A stretch of 64,000 bases of DNA from an uncultured Christensenella sp. (lineage in GTDB: Bacteria > Bacillota > Clostridia > Christensenellales > UBA3700): assembly GCA_910578245.1 (NCBI GenBank), contig CAJTPC010000005.1, forward strand, positions 3,173 to 67,172, written 5' to 3'. Below are positions 43,578 to 52,344 of this stretch, in pieces. The notes beneath the pieces were generated by a model, which saw only the letters and a list, made by a program, of their open reading frames with translations, was not told the DNA's origin and ran no database searches. How positions within the stretch are numbered: position 1 is the first letter of the stretch; the number at the start of each line of letters is the position of its first letter. The position numbers were made by a program, and so were the translations under genes.

Positions 43578-44429
43578 TTACTCTTCGCTTGGAAAATACT
43601 TTGCGCAAAGAGATATCCATTCTTGCTCGTCAATCGTATATTTTTGCTCCGTCAAATACTTATAGTCATTGACTTGCATACCGTCAAATTGATTACTAAT
43701 CAATTCAAAACAGTTCTTTACAACTTCTGCGTTACGAGAAATATATCCCTCTCCTTCTTTAGCAGAACAGTATATCTCACTGTAATTATTTTGCGGATCA
43801 TAATCAAGATAAACGAATTGCTTTTGGTCATTGCCGTATCTATAACCCATTCTACCGTCTTCCCAAACGAGAAGCATTAAGAATTTGTAATTATCTTTAG
43901 ACGTATAATCTAAATAAATGACCGCTGAATAAGCGCAATCATCTTCCAATGCAGGAGAATATGAGTTTACGGTGGTAACAGTCCCCGATTGCTTGAACTC
44001 CATATACGTCTTCCAACTGCAGTCAACTAGCACTGAAGTATTATACATGGTATTTGAATTGTGATTATTGACCATTCCATCGCCCACTATCAATGGAATA
44101 TACAGCGATTGCTCGTACATCTCTTGTCGCGCCATCTCTACTCCTTTTGAATCGCTTTTAACTTCGACGTCGCCTATTACTATTTCATTGATTTGGTCAA
44201 CACTGCTCGTTGAGATGTCCTTTGCCATGGGACTTACCGTCGTATTGACAGACTCGTAGGACTTGACTTCAACAACGTTTACCCCATTGTCTTTCAATAC
44301 ATTGACGACTTTTTGCTTAAACGCATTAAATTCTTCTGCGCCGGAAGGCTTTGAGCAACCCACAAAAGAAAATGCGCAAATTAGTACGCAAAGCGCTAGC
44401 GCAAGCGTAACAATCAACTTCTTTTTCAT
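43578..44429 (-). CDS. Predicted lipoprotein of unknown function
   Basis: The 283-residue product starts with a clear lipoprotein signal peptide ending in lipobox FVGC (Cys25). The rest is soluble and extracytoplasmic, with no motif I recognise. It contains Thr/Ser-rich and Asp/Asn-rich stretches (DDCAYSAVIYLDYTSKDNYK, about 162-181). A GGAGG site supports the start. The gene is divergent from an XRE regulator, and a candidate operator lies between its -35 and -10 regions, so that regulator may control it. Confidence 0.78.
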   Translation of the reverse strand: MKKKLIVTLALALCVLICAFSFVGCSKPSGAEEFNAFKQKVVNVLKDNGVNVVEVKSYESVNTTVSPMAKDISTSSVDQINEIVIGDVEVKSDSKGVEMARQEMYEQSLYIPLIVGDGMVNNHNSNTMYNTSVLVDCSWKTYMEFKQSGTVTTVNSYSPALEDDCAYSAVIYLDYTSKDNYKFLMLLVWEDGRMGYRYGNDQKQFVYLDYDPQNNYSEIYCSAKEGEGYISRNAEVVKNCFELISNQFDGMQVNDYKYLTEQKYTIDEQEWISLCAKYFPSEE

Positions 44430-44473
44430 ATTTATCCTCCATTAAAGTTTTTTTGTTTATTTAATTAAAAATC

Positions 44474-44517
44474 GCACAATATACGATTGTCAAGTAAAAT
44501 ATCTCGCATTGTGCAAT
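44474..44517. promoter_or_regulatory. Inverted operator half-sites between lipoprotein and XRE genes
   Basis: GCACAAT (44474-44480) and its exact inverse ATTGTGC (44508-44514) flank a minus-strand TTGACA at 44488-44493. GCACAATATACGATTGT contains ACAAT/ATTGT arms and lies where the lipoprotein promoter spacer should be. A similar GCACAATATA occurs in the palindrome near 18.93 kb. Confidence 0.45.
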
Positions 44518-44539
44518 TATGTTATAGAGGTATACTATT

Positions 44540-44752
44540 ATGACATTGAAAAATATACAATTACGATTAAGAGAGGCAATCAAGCAAAGCGGTATTCCGC
44601 AGAAAATGATAGCAAAAGAAATAGGCGTATCAGCGCAAACTGTATCAGAATACATGCGCGAAGACGTATTTCCTGCGTTGGATACGCTAGCAAAGCTATG
44701 CAAATTTTTAGACGTTAAGTCAGATTATATACTTGGAATTTCGTCAGATTAA
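44540..44752 (+). CDS. Small XRE-family helix-turn-helix regulator
   Basis: The 70-residue product is a single XRE/HTH_3 domain: LREAIKQSGIPQKMIAKEIG, recognition helix SAQTVSEYMRE (about 31-41), LAKLCKFLDVKSDYILGIS end. No sensor domain follows. The nearest ribosome-binding element is AGAGG. The intergenic half-sites suggest autoregulation and control of the divergent lipoprotein gene. It is the second minimal XRE gene in the window divergent from an unknown gene. Confidence 0.85.
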   Translation: MTLKNIQLRLREAIKQSGIPQKMIAKEIGVSAQTVSEYMREDVFPALDTLAKLCKFLDVKSDYILGISSD

Positions 44753-44789
44753 CGACTTTATTTACTCTAAAATCCCCCATAATATGGTG

Positions 44790-44823
44790 AAAAAAAGGCG
44801 CCTATCACTTGGATAGACGCCTT
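44790..44823 (-). terminator. Intrinsic terminator of ppdK
   Basis: Minus-strand AGGCGTCTATC and GATAGGCGCCT (one wobble) form an 11-bp stem followed by seven U. Confidence 0.88.
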
Positions 44824-44850
44824 ATTTTTATCATATTATGAATTATATAA

Positions 44851-47514
44851 TTAGTTCTCGTCAAGATATCTTGTTGCCATAGGCTCAGGCTTAACTCTTG
44901 GGAAGAGAATGTTTGCCTGCGCTGCGGCAAGTCTTGCTATTGGAACTCTGAACGGCGAGCAAGATACGTACGTCAAGCCTGCGTTGTGGCAGAATTCAAT
45001 AGTAGACGGATCACCGCCGTGCTCTCCGCATATACCGAGTTTGATATCAGGTCTTACGGACTTACCGCCATCAATAGCTATCTTAACAAGTTTGCCTACG
45101 CCGATTTGGTCAAGTCTAGCAAATGGGTCAGATTCATAAATCTTCTTCTCATAGTAATCGCCAAGGAACTTTCCTGCATCGTCACGAGAGAAACCGAAAG
45201 TCATTTGAGTCAAGTCGTTTGTACCGAAGGAGAAGAATTCTGCTTCCTTTGCAATCTCGTCAGCAGTCAACGCAGCTCTTGGAATCTCAATCATAGTACC
45301 GATATGATATTCCATCTTCGCCTTGTTCTTCTTCAAAACCTTTTCAGCGGTTTCTACTACTATGTCTTTAACGTACTTCAATTCCTTAATTTCGCCTACG
45401 AGCGGAATCATTATTTCAGGAACTACCTCAATACCTTTCTTTCTCACGTTCAATGCCGCCTCGATTACAGCTTGAGTTTGCATTGCCGCAATCTCCGGAT
45501 AGGTAACCGCTAGACGACAACCTCTGTGACCCATCATTGGGTTAAACTCGTGCAAACCTTCTACGGTTGATTTCAAGTCTTCAAAGGTCAATCCCATGGT
45601 CTTAGCGAGCTCTGCTATATCCTCATCTTTGTGAGGTACGAACTCGTGGAGCGGCGGGTCGAGGAAACGAATTGTAACAGGCTTGCCTGCCATAGCAGTA
45701 TAAAGTCCCTCAAAGTCGCTTCTTTGCATTGGCAAAATCTTAGCCAAAGCCTTTTGACGCTCTTCTACAGTCTTGGATACTATCATTTCTCTAACTGCAG
45801 GTATTCTATCCTCAGCAAAGAACATGTGCTCCGTACGGCAAAGACCGATACCCTCTGCGCCAAAGCCTACAGCTACTTCCGCATCGTGCGGAGTGTCGGC
45901 ATTTGTTCTTACTTTCAACGCTCTGTATTTATCAGCCCAAGCCATTATCTTTCCGAAGTCACCGCTTATAGTAGCTTCTTCAGTAGCTATTTGCTCACCG
46001 TATACCTTACCTGTGGAACCGTCCAAAGATAGGTAATCTTGATCGGTATAAGTCTTACCGCCGATATAAATAACTCTCTTTTCTTCGTCAATCTTAACTT
46101 CGCCGCAACCTGATACGCAACAAGCGCCCATGCCTCTTGCAACAACGGCTGCGTGAGAAGTCATACCGCCTCTTACCGTCAAAATACCTTGAGCGGCGTA
46201 CATACCTTCGATATCTTCAGGAGAAGTTTCCAATCTTACAAGAACAACCTTTTCGCCTGCCTTAGTTCTCTCTACAGCCTCTTCTGCCGTAAAGCTGATT
46301 TTACCGCAAGCGGCGCCCGGAGATGCTGCCAAGCCTGTGGCGATAGCCTTTGCTTTCTTCAACGCGTCTGCATTGAATTGCGGGTGCAATAATGCGTCCA
46401 ATTGCTTAGGCTCTATCTTGAGCAATGCTTCTTGCTCGGTAATCATACCTTCTTCTACAAGGTCGCAAGCAATCTTGATTGCGGCTCTTGCCGTACGCTT
46501 ACCGTTACGCGTCTGCAACATATAAAGTCTGCCTTCTTCGATAGTAAACTCCATATCTTGCATATCCTTGTTGGCTTTTTCAAGTCTTTCGGCAATCTCT
46601 ACGAATTGGTCGTAAACTGCCTTATTGGTCTGAGCCAAGTGGTCAATCGTCATAGGAGTACGTATACCTGCAACGACGTCCTCTCCTTGAGCGTTCATAA
46701 GATATTCGCCAAAAAGTTTTTTCTCGCCGGTCGAAGGGTCTCTTGTGAAAGCTACGCCGGTACCTGAATTCTCGCCCATATTACCGAATACCATTGACTG
46801 AACGTTAACGGCGGTACCCCAACTACCGGGAATATCGTTCATACGGCGGTATACGATAGCTCTTGGGTTATCCCAGCTTCTAAATACTGCCTTGACAGCC
46901 TCGATAAGTTGAACCTTTGGGTCTTGCGGGAACTCCGCTCCTTGATGCTCAAAATATACTTTCTTAAAGAGCTTGATAAGTTTCTTCATATCCTCTGCGT
47001 CCAACTCTGTGTCAGACTTAACGCCCTTTTCTTCCTTTACTTTATCTATTATCTTTTCAAACTCGCTCTTGGGAGTACCCATAACGACGTCGGAAAACAT
47101 CTGAATAAATCTGCGATAGCAGTCGTATGCAAATCTTGCGTTGTTAGTCTTCTTAGCAAGACCTTTTACAGACACATCGTTAAGTCCCAAGTTGAGAATC
47201 GTGTCCATCATACCGGGCATTGAAGCTCTTGCGCCAGAACGAACTGATACCAAAAACGGATTCTTTTCATCGCCAAACTTCTTACCTGCATCTGCCTCGA
47301 CCTTTTCCAAAGCCTCAAAGATTTCCTTAACTATTCCGTCGGCAATCTTCTCTCCGTCCTCATAGTATTTGGTACATGCTTCGGTAGTGATAGTGAAACC
47401 TTGCGGTACAGGCATACCCCAAGAAGTCATCTTTGCAAGATTGGCGCCCTTACCGCCAAACAAATCTTTTCTGTCGCCATCGGCTTCTTTGAAAAGATAT
47501 ACGTACTTTGCCAT
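44851..47514 (-). CDS. ppdK: Pyruvate, phosphate dikinase
   Basis: This enzyme interconverts pyruvate, ATP and phosphate with PEP, AMP and pyrophosphate, and supports PPi-linked glycolysis in many anaerobes. The 887 residues hold an ATP-grasp domain (LFGGKGANLAKM, 17-28; GNMGENSGTGVAFTRDPSTG, about 270-290), the phosphohistidine domain with GGMTSHAAVVARGMG (about 455-470), and a TIM-barrel PEP-binding domain ending in CGEHGGDPSTIEFC. I chose the ATG at 47514, six bases after GGAGG; the upstream in-frame codons lie in the ribosome-binding site. Confidence 0.97.
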   Translation of the reverse strand: MAKYVYLFKEADGDRKDLFGGKGANLAKMTSWGMPVPQGFTITTEACTKYYEDGEKIADGIVKEIFEALEKVEADAGKKFGDEKNPFLVSVRSGARASMPGMMDTILNLGLNDVSVKGLAKKTNNARFAYDCYRRFIQMFSDVVMGTPKSEFEKIIDKVKEEKGVKSDTELDAEDMKKLIKLFKKVYFEHQGAEFPQDPKVQLIEAVKAVFRSWDNPRAIVYRRMNDIPGSWGTAVNVQSMVFGNMGENSGTGVAFTRDPSTGEKKLFGEYLMNAQGEDVVAGIRTPMTIDHLAQTNKAVYDQFVEIAERLEKANKDMQDMEFTIEEGRLYMLQTRNGKRTARAAIKIACDLVEEGMITEQEALLKIEPKQLDALLHPQFNADALKKAKAIATGLAASPGAACGKISFTAEEAVERTKAGEKVVLVRLETSPEDIEGMYAAQGILTVRGGMTSHAAVVARGMGACCVSGCGEVKIDEEKRVIYIGGKTYTDQDYLSLDGSTGKVYGEQIATEEATISGDFGKIMAWADKYRALKVRTNADTPHDAEVAVGFGAEGIGLCRTEHMFFAEDRIPAVREMIVSKTVEERQKALAKILPMQRSDFEGLYTAMAGKPVTIRFLDPPLHEFVPHKDEDIAELAKTMGLTFEDLKSTVEGLHEFNPMMGHRGCRLAVTYPEIAAMQTQAVIEAALNVRKKGIEVVPEIMIPLVGEIKELKYVKDIVVETAEKVLKKNKAKMEYHIGTMIEIPRAALTADEIAKEAEFFSFGTNDLTQMTFGFSRDDAGKFLGDYYEKKIYESDPFARLDQIGVGKLVKIAIDGGKSVRPDIKLGICGEHGGDPSTIEFCHNAGLTYVSCSPFRVPIARLAAAQANILFPRVKPEPMATRYLDEN

Positions 47515-47564
47515 TTTGTTCCTCCTTTTCAATGGAAAATTTTACTAATATTTTTATTAGGTTT

Positions 47565-47593
47565 ATTTTACAACATATAAATATAAAATACAA
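47565..47593 (-). promoter_or_regulatory. Candidate promoter of ppdK
   Basis: Minus-strand TTGTAT, 17-bp spacer, TAAAAT, about 50 bases before the gene. Confidence 0.5.
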
Positions 47594-47699
47594 GTATATT
47601 CGGGCAATTTATAAAAATTCCTTAGAAATACATGTTTTGTCCATAAAGACTTAACAGACCGATTTATTGATAGAATTATTACAAAAATTTCGAAAATAT

Positions 47700-48248
47700 T
47701 TATACGCTGAACTCGCCGAGTTTGATAAGTTCTTTTAAGGCATTGATTTTAACGCCGTGAGTGTGATAAAAATAATTCAAATAGTCTTTTAGCGTAATTG
47801 CTTTTACTTCATAGCCAAGCGCCAAAGTTATCTCTTTAAGGGAATTGAAAAGACTTACTTTTGGATATTCGTCGGAATGACAAAGTTCGTTGAGCGCGTT
47901 GAGCATCGCTACAAAAAGGCGGTGATTATACTCATCTTCCAGACACATCTTGTCTACAACTTCCAAAATAACACAAGAACAATAATACTTTACGGGATCT
48001 AGCGTGACTTCAAAGAAACTGTCGATGGTATCGCACCCCACTAAAGTATAACGGTCTGCGCCTACTAAATAGTACTTACCAAAGCACAGCGGCGTAGTTG
48101 CGTATTTTAATTTGGATTTTTGATTTTTACAACCTCTTGCTTTAACGGCGACTTTACCCTTTTGAGCAAGATAGAGCGTCAAAATCCTGTCGCTCTCACC
48201 ATAGTCTACGGCTCTCAAGCATATTCCCTCGCCCTCTAGTTGCTCCAA
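47700..48248 (-). CDS. recO: DNA repair protein RecO, short form
   Basis: RecO loads RecA at single-strand gaps with RecF/RecR. The N-terminal OB fold is clear (EGICLRAVDYGESDRILTLY, about 7-26; KVAVKARGCKNQKSKL, about 32-47). At 182 residues it is well below the usual 240-255, and the C-terminal half lacks the CxxC...CxxC zinc motif, running straight from a helical segment (LFNSLKEITLALGYEV) to the final helix. The start is TTG after AAAGGAG. It follows era and the yqzL-like gene, the conserved order, which supports the identity. Confidence 0.88.
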   Translation of the reverse strand: MEQLEGEGICLRAVDYGESDRILTLYLAQKGKVAVKARGCKNQKSKLKYATTPLCFGKYYLVGADRYTLVGCDTIDSFFEVTLDPVKYYCSCVILEVVDKMCLEDEYNHRLFVAMLNALNELCHSDEYPKVSLFNSLKEITLALGYEVKAITLKDYLNYFYHTHGVKINALKELIKLGEFSV

Positions 48249-48258
48249 AATCTCTCCT

Positions 48259-48366
48259 TTATCTCTTGGCGTCTTTCCCCTTTTCGTCCATAGCCCGCCA
48301 CATAAGATAATACTGTATATTTCCCGTTTTGTTAAAAAGTTGCCACAATGTATCTCTGCAATCCAT
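48259..48366 (-). CDS. yqzL: YqzL-family microprotein
   Basis: This 35-residue gene starts at an ATG seven bases after GGAGG, and its stop lies 10 bases before the recO start. The product reads MDCRDTLWQLFNKTGNIQYY, then LMWRAMDEKGKDAKR. This matches the YqzL pattern of Trp, Phe-x-x-Thr-Gly and Tyr-Leu, and its position between era and recO is that of Bacillus yqzL. Function is unknown; conservation of position suggests a link to era or recO. Confidence 0.85.
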   Translation of the reverse strand: MDCRDTLWQLFNKTGNIQYYLMWRAMDEKGKDAKR

Positions 48367-48452
48367 AATTACGCCTCCGATTTTATATGTAACCGTCCAT
48401 ATATATTTTGCGTATTTACAGAAATTCTAAGCAAGCAATCTGATTTTTTATT

Positions 48453-49349
48453 TTAATTCTTCAAATCTTTGATGTTGTATCCAAGTTGATTTAACAAAAA
48501 ATCGCTATCCCGCCAATCTTCCTTTACTCTGACGTAAAGATTGAGAAATACTTTCGCTTCAACCATATTCTCTATATCCTGCCTTGATTGCGTCGAGATT
48601 TTCTTTATCATAGTTCCGCCCTTGCCAATGACCATAGCCTTGTGAGACTGCTTCTCGCATACGATATCTGCGTCTATTGACACAACACCGTTATCGCCCA
48701 TTTCATATTTGTTGACGACTACTCCGATTCCGTAAGGAATTTCCTCATCGAGATTTCGCAGAGCTTTTTCCCGTATGATTTCACTCACCATAAAACGCAT
48801 AGATTTGTCAGTATACATATCTTCGTCAAAGAACTTCTCTCCCTCCGGTAAAAGTTCTAAAAGTCTTGACTTGAGCATATCGACGTTTTTGCCCGTCAAT
48901 GCGCTTATCGGTATAATACTGTCAATACCTTGTATATCTTTGAGCGCTGTTATTCTCTCTAAAATTGCGCTTTGCTCCACTTCATCGCATTTATTGAGCG
49001 CAACGATAAATGGCGTGTCTTTACCTGCGTATCTTTCTATATTTTGAATGTCATACTCGTCAAGACGCTTGTCCATAGCCATTACGTATACAATAACTTC
49101 CACTCCGTCTTGTCCCGCTTCAACGCTCTTCATCATAAACTTTGACAACGCATTCTTTGCTTTGTGCATACCCGGAGTGTCAACTATGATTAGTTGATAG
49201 TCCGCGCCGCTTAATATTCCTAATATCTTATTGCGAGTTGTCTGCGGTTTCCAAGACACAATAGACACTTTCTCACCGACTATAGTGTTGGTGAGAGTGG
49301 ATTTTCCTGCATTTGGTTTGCCTATTAACGATACAAATCCCGATTTCAT
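48453..49349 (-). CDS. era: GTPase Era
   Basis: Era binds the 3' end of 16S rRNA during small-subunit maturation. G motifs are GKPNAGKS (10-17), the switch region TTRNKI, DTPG (about 57-60), NKCD (about 120-123) and SAL (about 150-152). The C-terminal KH domain has VIGKGGTMIKKI (about 243-254). At 298 residues it is full length. It is downstream of ybeY; the dgkA and cdd genes often found between them in Bacillus are absent. Confidence 0.97.
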   Translation of the reverse strand: MKSGFVSLIGKPNAGKSTLTNTIVGEKVSIVSWKPQTTRNKILGILSGADYQLIIVDTPGMHKAKNALSKFMMKSVEAGQDGVEVIVYVMAMDKRLDEYDIQNIERYAGKDTPFIVALNKCDEVEQSAILERITALKDIQGIDSIIPISALTGKNVDMLKSRLLELLPEGEKFFDEDMYTDKSMRFMVSEIIREKALRNLDEEIPYGIGVVVNKYEMGDNGVVSIDADIVCEKQSHKAMVIGKGGTMIKKISTQSRQDIENMVEAKVFLNLYVRVKEDWRDSDFLLNQLGYNIKDLKN

Positions 49350-49407
49350 ATTTTACCTAGATTATTTATACTGCTTGTTATCGAATTACTTCTAAACGAT
49401 GTAGCGC

Positions 49408-49881
49408 TTATCTTTCTATCCCCAATTTGCCGAGTATCAGTTCTTCTTGCTCTCTCATCTTTTCTTTATCCAACTGCTCAATATGATCAAAACCCAATAG
49501 ATGCAACAGTCCGTGCAGAACAAGATAACAACTCTCGCGCTCATTTGAATGTCCATACTCTGCGCTCTGCTCTGCCATACGCGAATAGCAAAGCATTATT
49601 TCTCCTAACATTATCTCTCCGCTAGACGGGTCAATATCCAAAGGATAATCTTCTGCTACAAAGGGCATTTTTACCTCTAAACTCGGAAAGCTCAAGACAT
49701 CAGTCACGCTATCGACGCCCCTATATTGCTTATTGACGTCTTTTATCGTATCTTCGTCCACAATAGTCAACTCTACGTTGACGTTTTCCGGTAAGTCAAA
49801 ATGAGTTCTGTATTCTTCAAATACTTTTTGTATAAGCGCCGTATCAAGTCTGCTTTCTACTTCGTCGTAAATCTCCAACAT
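49408..49881 (-). CDS. ybeY: Endoribonuclease YbeY (rRNA maturation factor)
   Basis: YbeY is a metal-dependent single-strand RNase involved in 16S rRNA 3'-end maturation and ribosome quality control. The diagnostic zinc motif is present as HGLLHLLGFDH (about 129-139), matching HGxLHLxGYDH. The upstream conserved block is VNKQYRGVDSVTDVLSFP (about 48-65). At 157 residues it is normal. Its first base is shared with the last base of the pgpH-like gene stop, so the two are tightly coupled. Confidence 0.95.
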   Translation of the reverse strand: MLEIYDEVESRLDTALIQKVFEEYRTHFDLPENVNVELTIVDEDTIKDVNKQYRGVDSVTDVLSFPSLEVKMPFVAEDYPLDIDPSSGEIMLGEIMLCYSRMAEQSAEYGHSNERESCYLVLHGLLHLLGFDHIEQLDKEKMREQEELILGKLGIER

Positions 49882-51326
49882 TATCTGCGCTCCTTGGCTT
49901 TGTCGTAGTCAATTCTCTTATGCATTGTTGCCATAGCTACTTCGCATATAGTGTCTTTGATTATAGCAAAGTCTTTTACAGACATAGTACAGTCGTCAAA
50001 CTGTCCGTCTTTGAGCTTTGAATTTATTACGTTCTCAACTATTGCTCTCATGCCTTCTTCGTCCGCAGGCGGTTTTGCTCTTGTAATAGCTTCGCACATA
50101 TCGCAAATCATAACCAGCGCGCTATATTTGGTAGACGGCTTGTTGGCATTGTATCTGTACGCATAGTTACCGAGTTGTTCTTCCGTGATACTCTGCGCCT
50201 TGATATAGAAGTATGATACGGTAGCGTCTCCGTGATGCTCGTAAGCGGCTCTTATGACAGTCTCAGGCATATGGTGTTTTTTAAGTATTTCTACGCCGTC
50301 CTTAACGTGTCCGGTAATCATATTTACGCTGACTTCGGGTATTAAATCATCGTGAGGATTGCGTCCGTCTTTTTGATTTTCCGTAAAGTATTCAGGATGG
50401 TTTATCTTGCCCACGTCGTGAAAATACGCGCATGCTCTTGCCATATACGTATTGAGGTCGATTGCTATTGCGCAACTCTCTACGAGATTGGCAACGTTGA
50501 CGCTGTGATTGTAAGTACCAGGGGCTTTTTCCTTAAGTTCTTTGAGAAGAGGTTGCGACGGCGAACAAACTTCTGCAAGCCTAAAGTTGGTCCATACTGC
50601 AAATATACTCTCATACAACGGCAAGAAAACAATGAAGATTGCAACCGCCAACATACTACCGATAAGTCTGTCAAGTATTGCATTGCCAATCGTTTCTATG
50701 CTGAGTCCGTGTCCCAATATCGAATAAAGACCTGCAAGCGGGGTCGTAGCAAGCGCTATCAAAATCGTACCCCACGTCAATCTCAGACGGGAGTATTCTT
50801 TGCCCACAAGGAAGGTCATAAACAAACACATTATCAATGATATCAATAGACCGCCTATCATATCAATGTTGTAATTCTCAATATCAAGTACGTACGTACT
50901 CGACATTACTATCGCGAGCATTACGCCTATCGTAACGAACGTTGAGAATATGCCCAATTTCCTATTGATAAGCACAGTAACCATCATTGTGACTGAAGAC
51001 GTAACTATCGCTCCAGGTGTGAAGTAACTGTAAAGAATACACGATACCAAAACCGATATGAATATAGTCGAATAACATATCAAACACTTTTTTAACGTAG
51101 ACATATATTCTTGCGTATCATCGTCTAACTTGTCGATATAAAAATACAACGTGGCCAATATACAAAATACCATTATCGTCAATGGCAAATAAACTTTATA
51201 ATTGGCAAATACCGTAATGTCTTTGGCTATGCAGGCTACCGCGAATACCGTCATAAAGAACGATAGGACAAATATCACTGCCAAGTACGCTACGGTAATG
51301 GATTTTTTTTGCTTTTGAATTTTCAT
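49881..51326 (-). CDS. PgpH-like HD-domain protein (c-di-AMP phosphodiesterase), short form
   Basis: The C-terminal HD domain carries the metal motifs NHSVNVANL (about 273-281), FHDVGKINHPEYF (about 310-322), TGHVKDG and YEHHGD, as in PgpH, which degrades cyclic di-AMP to pApA. About seven membrane segments precede it (10-240). At 481 residues it lacks the large extracellular 7TMR-HDED domain of the ~711-residue Bacillus protein; the first two membrane segments are separated by only a short loop. The phoH-pgpH-ybeY-era order supports the identity. Activity is inferred from intact motifs. Confidence 0.87.
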   Translation of the reverse strand: MKIQKQKKSITVAYLAVIFVLSFFMTVFAVACIAKDITVFANYKVYLPLTIMVFCILATLYFYIDKLDDDTQEYMSTLKKCLICYSTIFISVLVSCILYSYFTPGAIVTSSVTMMVTVLINRKLGIFSTFVTIGVMLAIVMSSTYVLDIENYNIDMIGGLLISLIMCLFMTFLVGKEYSRLRLTWGTILIALATTPLAGLYSILGHGLSIETIGNAILDRLIGSMLAVAIFIVFLPLYESIFAVWTNFRLAEVCSPSQPLLKELKEKAPGTYNHSVNVANLVESCAIAIDLNTYMARACAYFHDVGKINHPEYFTENQKDGRNPHDDLIPEVSVNMITGHVKDGVEILKKHHMPETVIRAAYEHHGDATVSYFYIKAQSITEEQLGNYAYRYNANKPSTKYSALVMICDMCEAITRAKPPADEEGMRAIVENVINSKLKDGQFDDCTMSVKDFAIIKDTICEVAMATMHKRIDYDKAKERR

Positions 51327-51366
51327 CTTACTGCCTTTTTCCTATTGATTTGATATATTGATGATT

Positions 51367-52344
51367 TTATTTATTATTGGCTTTTGCCCCATGCTCTTCG
51401 TAAGCCTTAACTATTGCTTGCACAAGGTCGTTGCGGACTATATCCTTATTCTTGAGATTGACTATGGCTATGCCGTCAATGCCTAGAAGTATACTCGATG
51501 CGTGCAACAAACCGGACGACTTGTCGGACGGCAAATCTATTTGCGTCGCATCGCCTGTTACGACAACTCTGCTTCCCTCGCCCATTCTTGTCAAAAACAT
51601 CTTCATTTGTTCTCTTGTCGTATTTTGCGCTTCATCGAGAATTATAAACGCATTTGACAAAGTTCTGCCTCGCATATACGCAAGCGGAGCAATTTCTATC
51701 ACTCCCTTTTCTATAAGACGTGAATAAACCTCCAGTCCGAACATCTCTTGCAAAGCGTCGTAGAGCGGTCGCAAATACGGATCTACTTTTGCTCCTAAAT
51801 CACCCGGTAAAAAGCCAAGTTTTTCTCCTGCTTCAACCGCGGGACGGGTGAGTATAATCTTTTCCACCAATTTGTTTTTGTACATCTGCACGGCAAGCGC
51901 AACCGCAAGATACGTCTTACCCGTACCTGCAGGGCCTATTCCGAATACCACGCTATTGTTTTTTATTGCGTCAACGTACTTAGCTTGTCCGTACGTCTTA
52001 CATTTAATTTGCTTGCCTCTGGCTGTAATTGCCACAATCTTGGCAAGTTCGTCAAATCTGTCGCCGTCGTCGTTGTCTATTATCTCTAAGCAAAATCTGA
52101 TAAAAGATCTATTTATCGCATTGCTCCCCGCTTTATCCAACAAAAGAGTAAGCAACTTCTCTGCTTTGTCTACAAGCGATTCTTCACCTTCAACGTTTAT
52201 AGCGTTGTCAAACAAATTGATATTGACACCGAGTTTCTTTCTCAGGTAATTAACGTTTTCATCGTGGTTGCCAAATAGCGCTATAGCGTCTTGCATATTC
52301 TCCACATCGATCTTTATCTTTTTCGTGTTACTTTCCTGCACCAA
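51367..52344 (-). CDS. phoH: PhoH-family ATPase
   Basis: PhoH is a cytosolic ATPase related to the N-terminal domain of superfamily 1 helicases, probably acting on RNA. Walker A is GIGPAGTGKTYLAVA (about 136-150) and Walker B AFIILDEAQNT (about 231-241). At 325 residues it is typical. The start is TTG or the next codon GTG, both spaced plausibly from GAGG. It overlaps yqfD by 17 bases and precedes pgpH and ybeY, the standard arrangement. Confidence 0.94.
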   Translation of the reverse strand: MVQESNTKKIKIDVENMQDAIALFGNHDENVNYLRKKLGVNINLFDNAINVEGEESLVDKAEKLLTLLLDKAGSNAINRSFIRFCLEIIDNDDGDRFDELAKIVAITARGKQIKCKTYGQAKYVDAIKNNSVVFGIGPAGTGKTYLAVALAVQMYKNKLVEKIILTRPAVEAGEKLGFLPGDLGAKVDPYLRPLYDALQEMFGLEVYSRLIEKGVIEIAPLAYMRGRTLSNAFIILDEAQNTTREQMKMFLTRMGEGSRVVVTGDATQIDLPSDKSSGLLHASSILLGIDGIAIVNLKNKDIVRNDLVQAIVKAYEEHGAKANNK

